From Arthrobacter sp. AFG7.2 (lineage in GTDB: Bacteria; Actinomycetota; Actinomycetes; Actinomycetales; Micrococcaceae), in NCBI RefSeq assembly GCF_002892835.1, contig NZ_PJMB01000008.1:62001-126000 (forward strand): 64,000 bases of DNA, written 5' to 3'. The notes under the pieces are model-generated. The model ran no database searches. It had not been told where the DNA came from and was given only the letters and a program-made list of their open reading frames with translations. A program made the position numbers and the translations under genes. Of this stretch, positions 16,909 to 27,066 are shown piece by piece (within the stretch, counting starts at the first letter, position 1; each line of letters begins with the position of its first letter).

Positions 16909-17709
16909 GTGGCTTCGATTATCACCGGCGAGGCCGTGGTCCTGGAATTGCGGCCTGCATCTTTTGCCGGCCGCGCGCTGGGACTGCTCCTTGATGCGGC
17001 ATTCAACATCGTCCTGCTGGTGGCGATCCTGATTGGGCTCGCCGCGGCCGGGGAGGACCTGGATGAGGCTGCCGCGCGTGCCCTGACCCTGGCCAGTGTG
17101 GTCTTTTGCCTGGTCATCGTCCCCGTGGCCGTGGAAACACTGAGCCGCGGCCGGTCGCTGGGGAAGCTGGCCACCGGCCTCCGGGTGGTCAGGGAGGACG
17201 GCGGCGCCATCCGTTTCCGGCACGCCGTAATCCGCGGCCTGACCGGCTTCCTGGAGATCTACCTGACTTTCGGTGGCGTCGCACTGATCGTCGCGCTGTT
17301 CAACGACAGGTCACGCCGGCTGGGAGACCTGATGGCCGGTACGTACGCTGTTCGTACCCGCGTCCCCGTGGAGCAGCCGGTTCCGGTGTTTGTTCCGCCG
17401 CGGCTGCAGGCGTGGGCCGCGGCCGCCGATATCGGAAGGATTCCTGACGGGACGGTTCGCAGGGCCTCGCAGTTCATCCGGCAGGCAGGGCGGATGGCAC
17501 CCTTGTCGCGGTCGGAAATGGCGGCGTCCATTGCCACGGAACTCTCCGCCCACGTCGCTCCGCCCCCACCCCCGGGAACCGGCCCGGACGACTACCTTGC
17601 CGCCGTCGTCGCCGAACGCCGTACCAGGGAGCTGACTCGGCTCACGCAAACACGCCGGCGCAACACGGAGGTCGGCGAGCGCTTGCAGCGGCTTCCTTTC
17701 GGCAGCTGA
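16909..17709 (+). CDS. RDD family membrane protein
   Basis: RDD proteins are small integral membrane proteins of uncertain function; some have been linked to ion exchange or envelope stress. This 266-residue protein opens with the family pattern VLELRPASFAGRALGLLLDA and has three or four helices within residues 18-140, including the GRSLGKLATGLRVVREDGG motif. It then has a long hydrophilic C-terminal tail rich in Arg. I choose the GTG at 16909, since the upstream TTG would overlap the promoter. It is divergent from the SpoIIM-like gene and its stop is only 3 bases from that of the converging L,D-transpeptidase gene. Confidence 0.85.
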   Translation: MASIITGEAVVLELRPASFAGRALGLLLDAAFNIVLLVAILIGLAAAGEDLDEAAARALTLASVVFCLVIVPVAVETLSRGRSLGKLATGLRVVREDGGAIRFRHAVIRGLTGFLEIYLTFGGVALIVALFNDRSRRLGDLMAGTYAVRTRVPVEQPVPVFVPPRLQAWAAAADIGRIPDGTVRRASQFIRQAGRMAPLSRSEMAASIATELSAHVAPPPPPGTGPDDYLAAVVAERRTRELTRLTQTRRRNTEVGERLQRLPFGS

Positions 17710-17712
17710 CCT

Positions 17713-18951
17713 CTAGTTGTCGTACTCGCTCCACGGGATGTTCCAGTCGCCGAACCCGTCATCGTGGGCTGCATAATCGCCCTCGGTGTTCACGATCTGT
17801 ACCACGTCCCCGGTGCCCATGTTGTCAAAGACCCAGGCAGCGCCGTCGGGGGCGAAGCCGATGCAGCCGTGCGAGACGTTCGTGTTGCCGATGAACGGAT
17901 AGGCGGACTCGAGGGCCTGGTGGATGTAGGCACCGCTGAGCGTCAGCCGGATGGTGTACTCGACGTCCACGTCGCCGTAGTAGGCCGGATCGTCGGGTTT
18001 GAGCCCGATGCTCGAGGCCCGGAAGTGGTCATAGCGCTTCTTTTCCATCAGCACCCCGTAGCCGCGGGCGGACGGGAAGCGCTTGTCCCCCATGCTGACG
18101 GGCAGCGTTTTGACCACCTGGTCGTTGACGCTCAGCGTGAAGGTGTGGGCAGCGGCATCGGCGACGGCCACCTTCTTGTCACCGATGGAGACATTCACCT
18201 TCTTATTGAAGTTGGCGATCTGGCCGTTGCCCAGGTCCACGCCGAAGAGCTGCATGTCCATGGTGATGGTGGAGTTTGCCGCCCAGAAGTTTTCCGCGCG
18301 GTACCGGACCATGGTGTCGCTGTGCCAGTGGAAGGCGCCCGCCTGGCCGGCGCTGCTGGTAACGCTGATGGCCTTTTCCACCGCCTCGCGGTTGACCACT
18401 GGTTCGCTGAAGATGACCTGCAGAGGCTGCCCAACGCCCACCTTCATTCCGTCCAGCGGGTAAATGGCGGCGTCCGCTTCATGGGAACTGGACACTGTGC
18501 TGAAGGACTGCGTGGTGCTCGTCTCGCGGCCGGCTTCATCCTTGACCACGTAGGTATAGCTGTAGTCGGTGTTGAACTTGAGCGGTCCGGATGCGGTCCA
18601 GCCTGTTCCCGCGGCGTCGATACGGCCCTCCACCGTTTCGCCCGACGTGCTGGTCAGGGTGACCCGTTCAATGGTGCCGTTGCCTACCTTCAGGGACACC
18701 GGGGCAGCCGGGTTCACCTGCTTGGCACCGTTGGCCGGTGCGGCGTCGAACGTGACCGGCGCAATGACCGGCGAAGCGATGCCGGGAGAGGTCCTGACGG
18801 CGGATCCCGCTTCAGACTCGATTGCTCCGCGGGCAATGCCTGGCGAAACCGCGGCAAAAACGCCGCCCACCGCGGCGAGGACGCACACGGCGATCACCAC
18901 GAGGATTTTCTTGAGGTTTCCCGGACGGCGGGACTGGACTTCGGGCTCCAT
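17713..18951 (-). CDS. L,D-transpeptidase with immunoglobulin-like domains
   Basis: Exported wall enzyme that forms 3-3 peptidoglycan crosslinks, as mycobacterial LdtB does. The 412 residues comprise a short basic start and one membrane anchor (about 15-37), two Ig-like domains (about 55-250; AAPVSLKVGNGTIERVTLTS then YPLDGMKVGVGQPLQVIF), and a YkuD catalytic domain (about 255-390). The catalytic motif is NVSHGCIGF, with the nucleophile at Cys363. The ATG is preceded by TAGGAT at six bases. It is the downstream neighbour of ahcY but separated from it by a terminator, so it is probably independent. Confidence 0.93.
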   Translation of the reverse strand: MEPEVQSRRPGNLKKILVVIAVCVLAAVGGVFAAVSPGIARGAIESEAGSAVRTSPGIASPVIAPVTFDAAPANGAKQVNPAAPVSLKVGNGTIERVTLTSTSGETVEGRIDAAGTGWTASGPLKFNTDYSYTYVVKDEAGRETSTTQSFSTVSSSHEADAAIYPLDGMKVGVGQPLQVIFSEPVVNREAVEKAISVTSSAGQAGAFHWHSDTMVRYRAENFWAANSTITMDMQLFGVDLGNGQIANFNKKVNVSIGDKKVAVADAAAHTFTLSVNDQVVKTLPVSMGDKRFPSARGYGVLMEKKRYDHFRASSIGLKPDDPAYYGDVDVEYTIRLTLSGAYIHQALESAYPFIGNTNVSHGCIGFAPDGAAWVFDNMGTGDVVQIVNTEGDYAAHDDGFGDWNIPWSEYDN

Positions 18952-18957
18952 ATTTTG

Positions 18958-18963
18958 ATCCTA
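18958..18963 (-). promoter_or_regulatory. Leaderless -10 element of the L,D-transpeptidase gene
   Basis: TAGGAT on the minus strand, six bases before the ATG at 18951. Confidence 0.55.
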
Positions 18964-18979
18964 GGGGCAGAAAGTAACA

Positions 18980-19004
18980 GCCCGGGTGCCGACGGCACCC
19001 GGGC
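18980..19004 (-). terminator. Terminator of ahcY
   Basis: GCCCGGGTGCC-gac-GGCACCCGGGC forms a perfect 11-bp stem ten bases past the ahcY stop, followed on the minus strand by TGTTACTTT. Confidence 0.75.
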
Positions 19005-19014
19005 ACTTTACTTC

Positions 19015-20493
<1,479 letters not shown>

Positions 20494-20512
20494 GGATGGT
20501 CCTTCGTCCTGT

Positions 20513-20567
20513 CCGGAGCGCGGCTCCGGTGTTGCTGTGGTGAGGTGCGACGCCGGCCGTGGCACCT
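20513..20567 (-). other. Two hairpins in the ahcY upstream region
   Basis: A 7-bp stem (20513-20519 with 20523-20529) lies just ahead of the ribosome site, and AGGTGC/GCACCT arms (20543-20548 with 20562-20567) lie behind it. The sequence does not match the SAH riboswitch core that I know. The outer hairpin may instead end the Trm112 transcript. Confidence 0.35.
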
Positions 20568-20598
20568 GGGCTTTGTTTTGGGCGAGCTGGCGTGGCCG

Positions 20599-20835
20599 CT
20601 ACCCGGCAGCGGCAGTTCCGGGGGCCGAATCGTGCTGGTCCGATGCTGCCGTGGTGGCTGCTGCCAGCAGTTCGGGAGGCAGGAGCAGCGGAATTCCGTC
20701 CTCGATGGCGTAACGCGGCTTGACTCCGGAGTCCCCGGCGACGGCTGCAACCAGTTCGTCCCCTTCCTGCACCAGGGCGGAACCCGTCACGGGACAGCGC
20801 AGGACGGACAGCAGCTCAGGACTGATATGTGGCAT
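20599..20835 (-). CDS. Trm112 family protein
   Basis: Small protein of 78 residues, MPHISPELLSVLRCPVTGSAL at its start and the typical AYxIEDGIPLLLPPE-like end (here RYAIEDGIPLLLPPE). Trm112 proteins act as activating partners of methyltransferases in eukaryotes; the bacterial role is less clear. A zinc-type Cys set is reduced here to a single Cys (CPVTGS), as is common in this bacterial branch. GGGAG precedes the ATG. It sits between DUF3499 and ahcY, all minus strand. Confidence 0.85.
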   Translation of the reverse strand: MPHISPELLSVLRCPVTGSALVQEGDELVAAVAGDSGVKPRYAIEDGIPLLLPPELLAAATTAASDQHDSAPGTAAAG

Positions 20836-20913
20836 TTCTTCGTGCTCCCTGGCGGGCGCGCTCGCGCCGGTAGAGGACTGGTGTGCAGCTACCAGCCTAC
20901 CGCCAGAAGGGTG

Positions 20914-21303
20914 TCAGGAGGGTTCACGCAGGACGCGCAGGTGCCCCCTGCGCGTACCTTCGGCGCCTGCCGGCGCCTCCAGCGCCGAGTGGGGCCCGCG
21001 CTGTGCCGGCGGCTGCTGCGCCTGGGCGGGGAGGGCTGCAGCATCACGGACAGCATTGGCAAGGGCCAGGAGATCATCCGGGCCGGGCTGCTGGGGAGAA
21101 GACGGCATGGCCAGCCTGAGGACTTCCCAGCCGCGCGGAACCGTCAGCGAATCAGCATGCTGCTCGCACAGATCGTAGCAATGCGGCTCCGCGTAGGTGG
21201 CCAGTGGACCGAGAACGGCTGTGGACTCTGCATAGACATACGTCAGGGTAGCCACCGCTGACTGGCGGCAGGCAGATCTTGAACACTGACGGATAGCTCC
21301 CAC
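20914..21303 (-). CDS. DUF3499 family protein
   Basis: Actinobacteria-specific protein of unknown function, about 129 residues. The conserved part is the N-terminal 65 residues: GAIRQCSRSACRQSAVATLTYVYAE is followed by HCYDLCEQHAD. These place four Cys and two His as a likely zinc-binding site (CSRSAC and CYDLCEQH). The C-terminal 60 residues are Pro/Ala/Gln-rich and variable. The GTG at 21303 starts exactly at the conserved MGAIRQCSR; a TTG at 21333 would add ten unconserved residues. It is divergent from the metallopeptidase-like gene, as in M. tuberculosis (Rv3258c/Rv3259, from memory). Confidence 0.85.
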   Translation of the reverse strand: MGAIRQCSRSACRQSAVATLTYVYAESTAVLGPLATYAEPHCYDLCEQHADSLTVPRGWEVLRLAMPSSPQQPGPDDLLALANAVRDAAALPAQAQQPPAQRGPHSALEAPAGAEGTRRGHLRVLREPS

Positions 21304-21408
21304 GACATCACAGACTACTCCGTGTCCACACAAAAACAGCGCATTGCCGTTCCGGCCGACGCGCCCCTGCCCCCGCGCCCATGTATCGCATAAATGTTCG
21401 CCCGGGTT

Positions 21409-21414
21409 TACAGT
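21409..21414 (+). promoter_or_regulatory. Leaderless -10 element of the metallopeptidase-like gene
   Basis: TACAGT is followed after six bases by the ATG at 21421. This decides between that ATG and one at 21394. Confidence 0.45.
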
Positions 21415-21420
21415 CGATGT

Positions 21421-21933
21421 ATGCAGTCATCGAACCAGAAATCAGGTTTCACGGTCCGGTTGGCTGATCCGGATGCGCATAGCGGCCCGGACCACGGCTC
21501 CCAGGGTAAAAGCTTTGCAACGCGGCGCCGGAACCGGCACGGACGCGGGCTCCGGGGGGAGGTCGTGCTTCCCACGCACCCGGGGTACCGGACGCGGTCG
21601 GACCGCTTTGATGACATGGTGCTCGATTCCGCGCAGCGGCTCCACGATATATGGGGCAAGACGCTGGACGGGGTCAGGTTCGGCGTCGACGAGATACCGC
21701 CGGACCTGGAGCAGCTGGCCGCCCATTCCTCCTCCGTGCCGATGGGTTCCTACACTGCCGGCACCGACGCCGAAGGACCAATGATCACTGTCTACCGGCT
21801 GGTGGTGGAGCAGGGCTGCCCCGGGCCCGAAGAACTGCAGGACCTGGTCCATGATGTCGTGGTGGAGTACACCGCCGAGATGCTGGGTGTTGCCCCGGAG
21901 ACGCTCGATCCGGTCTACCGCCGCCGGTACTGA
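21421..21933 (+). CDS. Metallopeptidase-like (zincin_1) protein lacking the zinc motif
   Basis: Protein of 170 residues matching the minimal metalloprotease family (PF06262-like) over RRRNRHGRGLRG, RTRSDRFDDMVLDSAQRLHDIWG, VRFGVDEIPPD and the C-terminal helix. Members normally carry HExxHxxGxxD. Here the same place reads VVVEYTAEMLGVAPETLD: the Glu remains but both His are gone, so zinc catalysis is unlikely. The reading frame is intact, so this looks like a repurposed protein rather than a damaged one. It is divergent from DUF3499 and converges with the DUF5719 gene. The ATG at 21421 is supported by the promoter spacing. Confidence 0.75.
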   Translation: MQSSNQKSGFTVRLADPDAHSGPDHGSQGKSFATRRRNRHGRGLRGEVVLPTHPGYRTRSDRFDDMVLDSAQRLHDIWGKTLDGVRFGVDEIPPDLEQLAAHSSSVPMGSYTAGTDAEGPMITVYRLVVEQGCPGPEELQDLVHDVVVEYTAEMLGVAPETLDPVYRRRY

Positions 21934-21957
21934 TCCCACGGCAAAAAGCGGGCGCGA

Positions 21958-21974
21958 TCCTGCCCAGGGCAGGA
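21958..21974. terminator. Weak hairpin between two convergent genes
   Basis: TCCTGCCC and GGGCAGGA face each other across one base, 25 bases after the metallopeptidase-like gene and just past the DUF5719 stop. No T-tract follows. Confidence 0.3.
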
Positions 21975-21978
21975 GCTG

Positions 21979-23673
21979 CTAGTAGCTGAGGGTAACCGGC
22001 ACTGTTTCCTGGCCTGCCGCTGCCGCCAGGAAGGCGAGTGTGGAGACGTCGCTTCTGCCGTCCTGCTGTACCAGCACCGAGCCATAAGCGGCATCCCCTG
22101 ACGCCGACACGACGTAGCCCACCACGTCGGAGTCCTCCACCTTGTCCGGAACAGAGATCGACGACGTTGTCCCACCGGCAATATCTGCGGTAGCCGGTGC
22201 CCGTACTTTCCCGTCGGCGGTGATGGCGGCATAGGAAATGGTTGCCCTGGTGTCCAGAGCACCGAAGACCAGGCTGCGGACCCCGCCCTGCGGAACCGGA
22301 ACGACGTGCTGGCTGCCCAGACGGACTCCCGCCGCTGCCCAGGCCACGTCCGACGGCTGGTCTTCCTGGAGTCCGCGGGTAACGCGCGTTGCGGCAACAA
22401 AGGAGACGTCCGAGGACGCAGCAACGGTATATTGCCCGGCGGGGACACCTGCGAGGGATACCTCAGTGACGGCACCTGCTCTGGCGGTGATGACGCCACC
22501 AGAGGGCAGGGTTGCTTGTCCGTCCCGGCCGTAGAGCTTAACTTCCACCACCGCGTCGGACGGTCCCGGAACTGTCAGCTGGAGCGCCGCCCCGGCGTCC
22601 TCATAGCCTGCCTTTCCGGTCAGCTGCGCCACCCCGCCAGGGTCCTGGATGTCCACTCCGGCCATCACCTGGCGCGCAGCCGGCGCCGCTCCGGGAGCAA
22701 TGAAGTCGACTCCGCCCGGCGTGAGGCCGCGCAGGACGCTCTGCTGGATGACGGCAGCGACGGGACCGCCTGCACTGCGGATGTGCACGCTGAGTTGCGA
22801 CTCCCCCGGGGCAAGGCCCGCAAGGACGACTGATCGGGAGGTGCCCGGCGCAACCAACAGGCCGCGGCTGCCGGGCGCCTGGATCTGGCCCTGGGCGCCG
22901 AAGAGCTCAAGGCTGACAGTGGCCGGTGTTGTGGAGGCATTGGTCAGCACGAGTACTGATGCCCGGCCCACGGTGGTGCTGGCCCCTGCAAGCCACTGGT
23001 CATTGGAGGGCTGGTGGCAGTTGGAGGTCGCGGTGCCCTGGAGGTCGCCGTCAGTGGCGGTGAACTTCATCACCGCTGCTGCTGAAGCTTTTTGATTGGC
23101 CAGTGCATCCGCGCTGAGTACGCTCACCTGGTCCACTGGGCGGGCGGCCACCACTCCTGCCAGGAGTTCCTGGGGCGCCCCGGCGGATGGTGCCTGGCCG
23201 GGCTCCTTGGCGGTGTCGACGACGGTGGTCCCGTCCAGTGCCGACAGCCGGCTTGCCGGCAGTACCCCTGCGGCGCCGAGCACGGCACCTGTGACAGCAC
23301 TGGCCGCTGTGGCTGATTTCGGACTGAACTGGGGGTCGGTGCCTGCTTCCGTGCCTTCAAGCAGTCGGGCAGGGCCAGGGCACACACCAAGGCTTGTTCC
23401 GGCGGGCACGGCTGCCGCGGCGACGGCAAGGGCACGGCTGGAATCCGGCGGCGGCGCGAGAGAGCCACCTACTACTACCGCACCCGCCCCCGCCAGGATC
23501 AATGCCGCGGATGCCATGCCCACGAGTGCCGCTTTACGCCCCTGGGAAGCAGGCCGCCGGGGGACGTCCGCCTTTGCGTCCGGCTCCGGGGTCCCGCCTC
23601 CGCCCAATGGCTTGCCTGCGTCAGCGGAGGGCTGGTCGTCCGGCGCTTCAGCCGGCGTGGGGTGCTCATGCAT
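21979..23673 (-). CDS. DUF5719 family secreted or membrane-anchored protein
   Basis: Protein of 564 residues with a Pro/Asp-rich cytoplasmic N-terminus (about 40 residues), one membrane helix (RKAALVGMASAALILAGAG) and a large extracytoplasmic part. That part is built of beta-sandwich-like repeats with phrases such as VLTNASTTPATVSLELFGAQG and VEVKLYGRDGQATL. No catalytic motif is visible; a structural or carbohydrate-binding role in the envelope is inference. The ATG at 23673 overlaps the end of the glycosyltransferase gene by 8 bp, so the two proteins are made together and probably work on the same surface polymer. Confidence 0.75.
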   Translation of the reverse strand: MHEHPTPAEAPDDQPSADAGKPLGGGGTPEPDAKADVPRRPASQGRKAALVGMASAALILAGAGAVVVGGSLAPPPDSSRALAVAAAAVPAGTSLGVCPGPARLLEGTEAGTDPQFSPKSATAASAVTGAVLGAAGVLPASRLSALDGTTVVDTAKEPGQAPSAGAPQELLAGVVAARPVDQVSVLSADALANQKASAAAVMKFTATDGDLQGTATSNCHQPSNDQWLAGASTTVGRASVLVLTNASTTPATVSLELFGAQGQIQAPGSRGLLVAPGTSRSVVLAGLAPGESQLSVHIRSAGGPVAAVIQQSVLRGLTPGGVDFIAPGAAPAARQVMAGVDIQDPGGVAQLTGKAGYEDAGAALQLTVPGPSDAVVEVKLYGRDGQATLPSGGVITARAGAVTEVSLAGVPAGQYTVAASSDVSFVAATRVTRGLQEDQPSDVAWAAAGVRLGSQHVVPVPQGGVRSLVFGALDTRATISYAAITADGKVRAPATADIAGGTTSSISVPDKVEDSDVVGYVVSASGDAAYGSVLVQQDGRSDVSTLAFLAAAAGQETVPVTLSY

Positions 23674-26600
23674 TCTGGTGTTCCTTACGCAGGGAGCCCT
23701 CATCCCGTGAGATGCCGGTCCGGGGCCGCTGTGCCGGCATGGGGATGGCGAGCATGACTGTCAGGCCAATCACCGTGATCTGGGCAATGCCTGACCAGAG
23801 GGCCCAAGGGTTCTCGTAGCGGATGGTGAGCTGGCCTTCCGAAGCCGGAAGGGTGAAAGCCTGTGACCAGCCCGAACTGGTTGCCGTGAGCTTGCGGCCG
23901 TCCAGCCAGGCGCTCCAGCCCGCGTCCGCCCGTTCCGCGAGCACCACAAGACGGCCTTCGGGCCCCGCCGGAATGCGCGCATCGACGTCGTTGTATGTGG
24001 AGGGCACCAGCCCGATGGCCGCACCGCTTGCATCGACAATACGTACCCGGTGGGCAACATCGGCGGCCTGCAGTACCGGCTGGTTCAGGGGGGAGATCCG
24101 CCAGAGCCAACCCACGTCCGTCTGGCCTACGGCCACCAGGCCCGGCACCGCGTCGATCCTGCTGGCTGTCAGCTGGGCAGCTGTATCCGTGGAACGGAGG
24201 ACCAGGAATCCTGCTCCCAGCTGTTCGAGGTCGCTGCGCGGGTCCACCCCTTGTCCGGCAACCAGTGTTGCCACCACGCGGCGGACGGCGGCGGTGACGT
24301 CATCATCGTCCCGAACGGTTTCCGCGCCCGGGCTGCCGATGATGTGCCGTGCGGACGCGATGGTGGAGAGGCTGTCCAGGGTGGTCCCGGCGCCCCGCAT
24401 CAATGACGCGTCGAAAGTACCGTTGTCGCGTGTACTGATCAGCAGGGTGCGTGTTTGTTCGGGGCCGGTTCCGCGATCAATAGCGGTGGCAGGAAGGGTG
24501 CGGGGGCTGGCAGGCTCCACTAAACGCGGTGTTCCAAGCTGGCCGGCGGCTTCGGCATCCCCGGGGTTCGTGGCGCTGCCACCCGGGGAACCCACGGCGG
24601 TGGCGTCCAGCGTGGCCGGGCGCAGCAGGTTCTGGGCCGACCACGCGGCGAGGCCGGCCAGGGGTCCGGCCAGCAGGACAGCCATGCCGAGGGCTGTGGC
24701 AGCACGAAGGGCCGTCCTGCGCCTGGCGCTGCTGCTGTCCGCAGACTTCCGGGCCATGGCCAGGAGTTGCTCCGCTCCCAGGATGGCCGCGGCCAGGAGT
24801 GCGAACGCCGCAGCTGAAACAGTCGGACCGGTAAAGGGGGTCACGAGGGTTTCGGCATTTATCCCGGTGGCCACGTGGCTGGCAAGCCATCCGCCGGCAA
24901 GGGCGATGACACCCGCCACCCACAAAGACCTCGCTGTCATGGCGCGGTTTCCCGGGGTCACCAGACCGGCAACAGCCAGTACCAGCACCGGGGCGGCCAC
25001 AAGGAGCGCCAGCAGCAATGCCCAGGGCACCGCCCCGGCCTCAAAATAGGGCAGCCCCTGCAGGCCGCCCTGCGGATCGAACTCCAGCGGCTGGCCCAGC
25101 AACTGTTGCCACAGTGGAGCGGCATCAAAGGCAAGCGGCAGTCCGGGGTCCGCCAGCAGCGCGCGCGGCCGGTCAAGCACGGACAGGCCGAACGGAATGA
25201 ACAGAGCCGCTGGGGGCAGCAGGGCCCACCAGACCGTGCGTCCGCGGCGGCCGGGCAGGAGTCCACAAAGCAGAACCACCACGGTGGCCGGAAGCAGAAG
25301 CGAGGGGGCGGAGGCAACCACCACGGCCAACGCAAGGCCAGCTGCAGCTGCAGCGGTCCAGGACGGTGTGCCGTTGATGCCGGGCCTGGCAGGAGGTTTT
25401 TCGCTGAAGCGCCGTTCCGCAGGGGAAGGCAAGGTGAAACGCCCATGGCCTACTGCCGAGCCGGTAGCCCGGAGCAGGGCCAGGACCACCAGGGGAAGCA
25501 TGATGTGGGCAATCAGCGCCCCTGCCCTGCCCTGGTTGACTGCCACCTGGAGTGCAGGGGCGGCGGCCCACAGGAGTGCGGCGGCAAGGCGGAGCCGTCG
25601 CCGGACGGTAAGCCCTCCCGCAGCGAACCAGGCTGTGAGGCCGGACAATGGCGCCGCGAGCAGGAGCAGCCAGGCCATGGCGGCATTTGCGTCGCCTCCG
25701 CCAAGGACCCCCAGGATCCACAGGACGTATCCGAAAGGGTCACCCCGTCCCGGCAGCCCGGCCCCCAGCGTGATCCACCAGGAGGAGGCGTGGTGCCAGA
25801 TGTCGCCGAGGCCTGCTGAAACGGGGATCAGCCCGCCGCCGGCAACGGCGTCAGCACGGAAGAGGCCCGTCAGGGCAAGAAGGGACGCTATGGACGCAAT
25901 GATCACCGCTGCAAGGGCGCCATTGCCCACCCAGCCGCGCTTTGTCCTGGCCAGTGCCGCGAAGTCGTCGGAAGCGTCGCCCGTGGGCTGGTGCGCCAGG
26001 GGATCCTGCTCAAGTTCGTCCGCCGGGGAGTTGTCCGCCCCTATCGCTTCCATCAGGGACCGCCGATGACTCCAGACCTCGCGGCGGGGTGTCTGGAGCT
26101 TCCGGATGACGGACCGGCGGATCCGGCGGGTTTGCCGGGCGCTTCGCCGCGCCTTAGCCACGGCACGTGGCCTCCCCAGCGCGGCACACGTGGCAACGAG
26201 CTGTGACAGGCCGTGTCCGGGATCCTTAATCAGAATGCTCAACACGAGTTTGAACAGACCGCCCAGAAGGGCTCCTGCTCCGTGAACGGGAACCATCCAC
26301 GGCGTGGCATGCTTCAGCCGCAGATGCACCTGTGCTTTCCGGGCTGCTGCCGCATTGCCCAGGGCGTGTGGCCGGTGCGCAACGTGGAACATCCGCGCCG
26401 CGGGCACCACCACGACGCGATGCCCTGCCAGCCGGTTGCGCCAGCAGAAGTCAACGTCGTCGCCGCTGCCGGGCAGGGCTGGATCGAAACCGCCCAACTG
26501 TTCCCAGATATCACGGCGGACCAGCATGCCGGCGGAGTTGACTGCGAAGGTGTCGCTGCGGCCGTCGTACTGTCCCTGGTCCAGCTCGTCGGCGTCGATC

Positions 26601-27037
26601 AGGGTGAGCCGTTCAGCCCACCGGCTGGTGGACAGGCCGACGTCGATCAGCTTGCGTTCTGAGTGCCAGTCCAGCTGCTTGCAGCCTGCAACCGTTACCG
26701 AGGGCGCTCGTTCGACCGCACTGAGCAGCTCAGCGAGAGCCTGCGGTGCAGGTGCTGCATCATCATGGAGCAGCCAGATCCATTCAGCAGCCCCGGGGGC
26801 GGCGCGGCCGGACCACGGCGCCAGTTCGGCCAGTGCGGCCGATACTGCGGTCCCCATACCGCCCCTGCCCCGCTGCTGGCTGATGACGTTGGCTTCGCCC
26901 AGGGCCTGCTGAAGGAGGACCTCGGAATCATCCCGCGAGCCAGTGTCCACGCCGATGGCGTAGTCGGCGGGCCGCGTCTGGCCCGCCAGGGCTGCAAGGG
27001 TTCTGGGCAGATAGGCACTGCCGTTGTGGGCAACCAC
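23666..27037 (-). CDS. Giant family 2 glycosyltransferase with multi-helix membrane domain
   Basis: Fusion of 1123 residues. Residues 1 to about 250 form a GT2 (GT-A fold) domain: MVAHNGSAYLPRTLAALAGQ, the DTGSRDD loop, the metal-site LLHDDAAP and PGSGDDVDFCWRNRLAGHRV. A basic stretch follows, then about a dozen hydrophobic helices (about 375-790) and a C-terminal extracytoplasmic part ending in one more helix (VIGLTVMLAIPM). This suggests synthesis or export of a surface glycan from a lipid-linked donor; the sugar is unknown. The start is unclear: GTG at 27037 has no ribosome site, and conserved-looking residues (VHVTAVV) continue upstream in frame without a standard start. It lies 30 bases after whiB. 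Confidence 0.82.
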   Translation of the reverse strand: MVAHNGSAYLPRTLAALAGQTRPADYAIGVDTGSRDDSEVLLQQALGEANVISQQRGRGGMGTAVSAALAELAPWSGRAAPGAAEWIWLLHDDAAPAPQALAELLSAVERAPSVTVAGCKQLDWHSERKLIDVGLSTSRWAERLTLIDADELDQGQYDGRSDTFAVNSAGMLVRRDIWEQLGGFDPALPGSGDDVDFCWRNRLAGHRVVVVPAARMFHVAHRPHALGNAAAARKAQVHLRLKHATPWMVPVHGAGALLGGLFKLVLSILIKDPGHGLSQLVATCAALGRPRAVAKARRSARQTRRIRRSVIRKLQTPRREVWSHRRSLMEAIGADNSPADELEQDPLAHQPTGDASDDFAALARTKRGWVGNGALAAVIIASIASLLALTGLFRADAVAGGGLIPVSAGLGDIWHHASSWWITLGAGLPGRGDPFGYVLWILGVLGGGDANAAMAWLLLLAAPLSGLTAWFAAGGLTVRRRLRLAAALLWAAAPALQVAVNQGRAGALIAHIMLPLVVLALLRATGSAVGHGRFTLPSPAERRFSEKPPARPGINGTPSWTAAAAAGLALAVVVASAPSLLLPATVVVLLCGLLPGRRGRTVWWALLPPAALFIPFGLSVLDRPRALLADPGLPLAFDAAPLWQQLLGQPLEFDPQGGLQGLPYFEAGAVPWALLLALLVAAPVLVLAVAGLVTPGNRAMTARSLWVAGVIALAGGWLASHVATGINAETLVTPFTGPTVSAAAFALLAAAILGAEQLLAMARKSADSSSARRRTALRAATALGMAVLLAGPLAGLAAWSAQNLLRPATLDATAVGSPGGSATNPGDAEAAGQLGTPRLVEPASPRTLPATAIDRGTGPEQTRTLLISTRDNGTFDASLMRGAGTTLDSLSTIASARHIIGSPGAETVRDDDDVTAAVRRVVATLVAGQGVDPRSDLEQLGAGFLVLRSTDTAAQLTASRIDAVPGLVAVGQTDVGWLWRISPLNQPVLQAADVAHRVRIVDASGAAIGLVPSTYNDVDARIPAGPEGRLVVLAERADAGWSAWLDGRKLTATSSGWSQAFTLPASEGQLTIRYENPWALWSGIAQITVIGLTVMLAIPMPAQRPRTGISRDEGSLRKEHQNA

Positions 27038-27066
27038 AACGGCAGTGACGTGAACATCCTGGTGAA

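Noticed and set aside
20494..20598. Possible S-adenosylhomocysteine riboswitch ahead of ahcY
   Set aside because: Two hairpins are present, but the conserved GAGGRGCGCUGC-type core and the pseudoknot partner could not be found.
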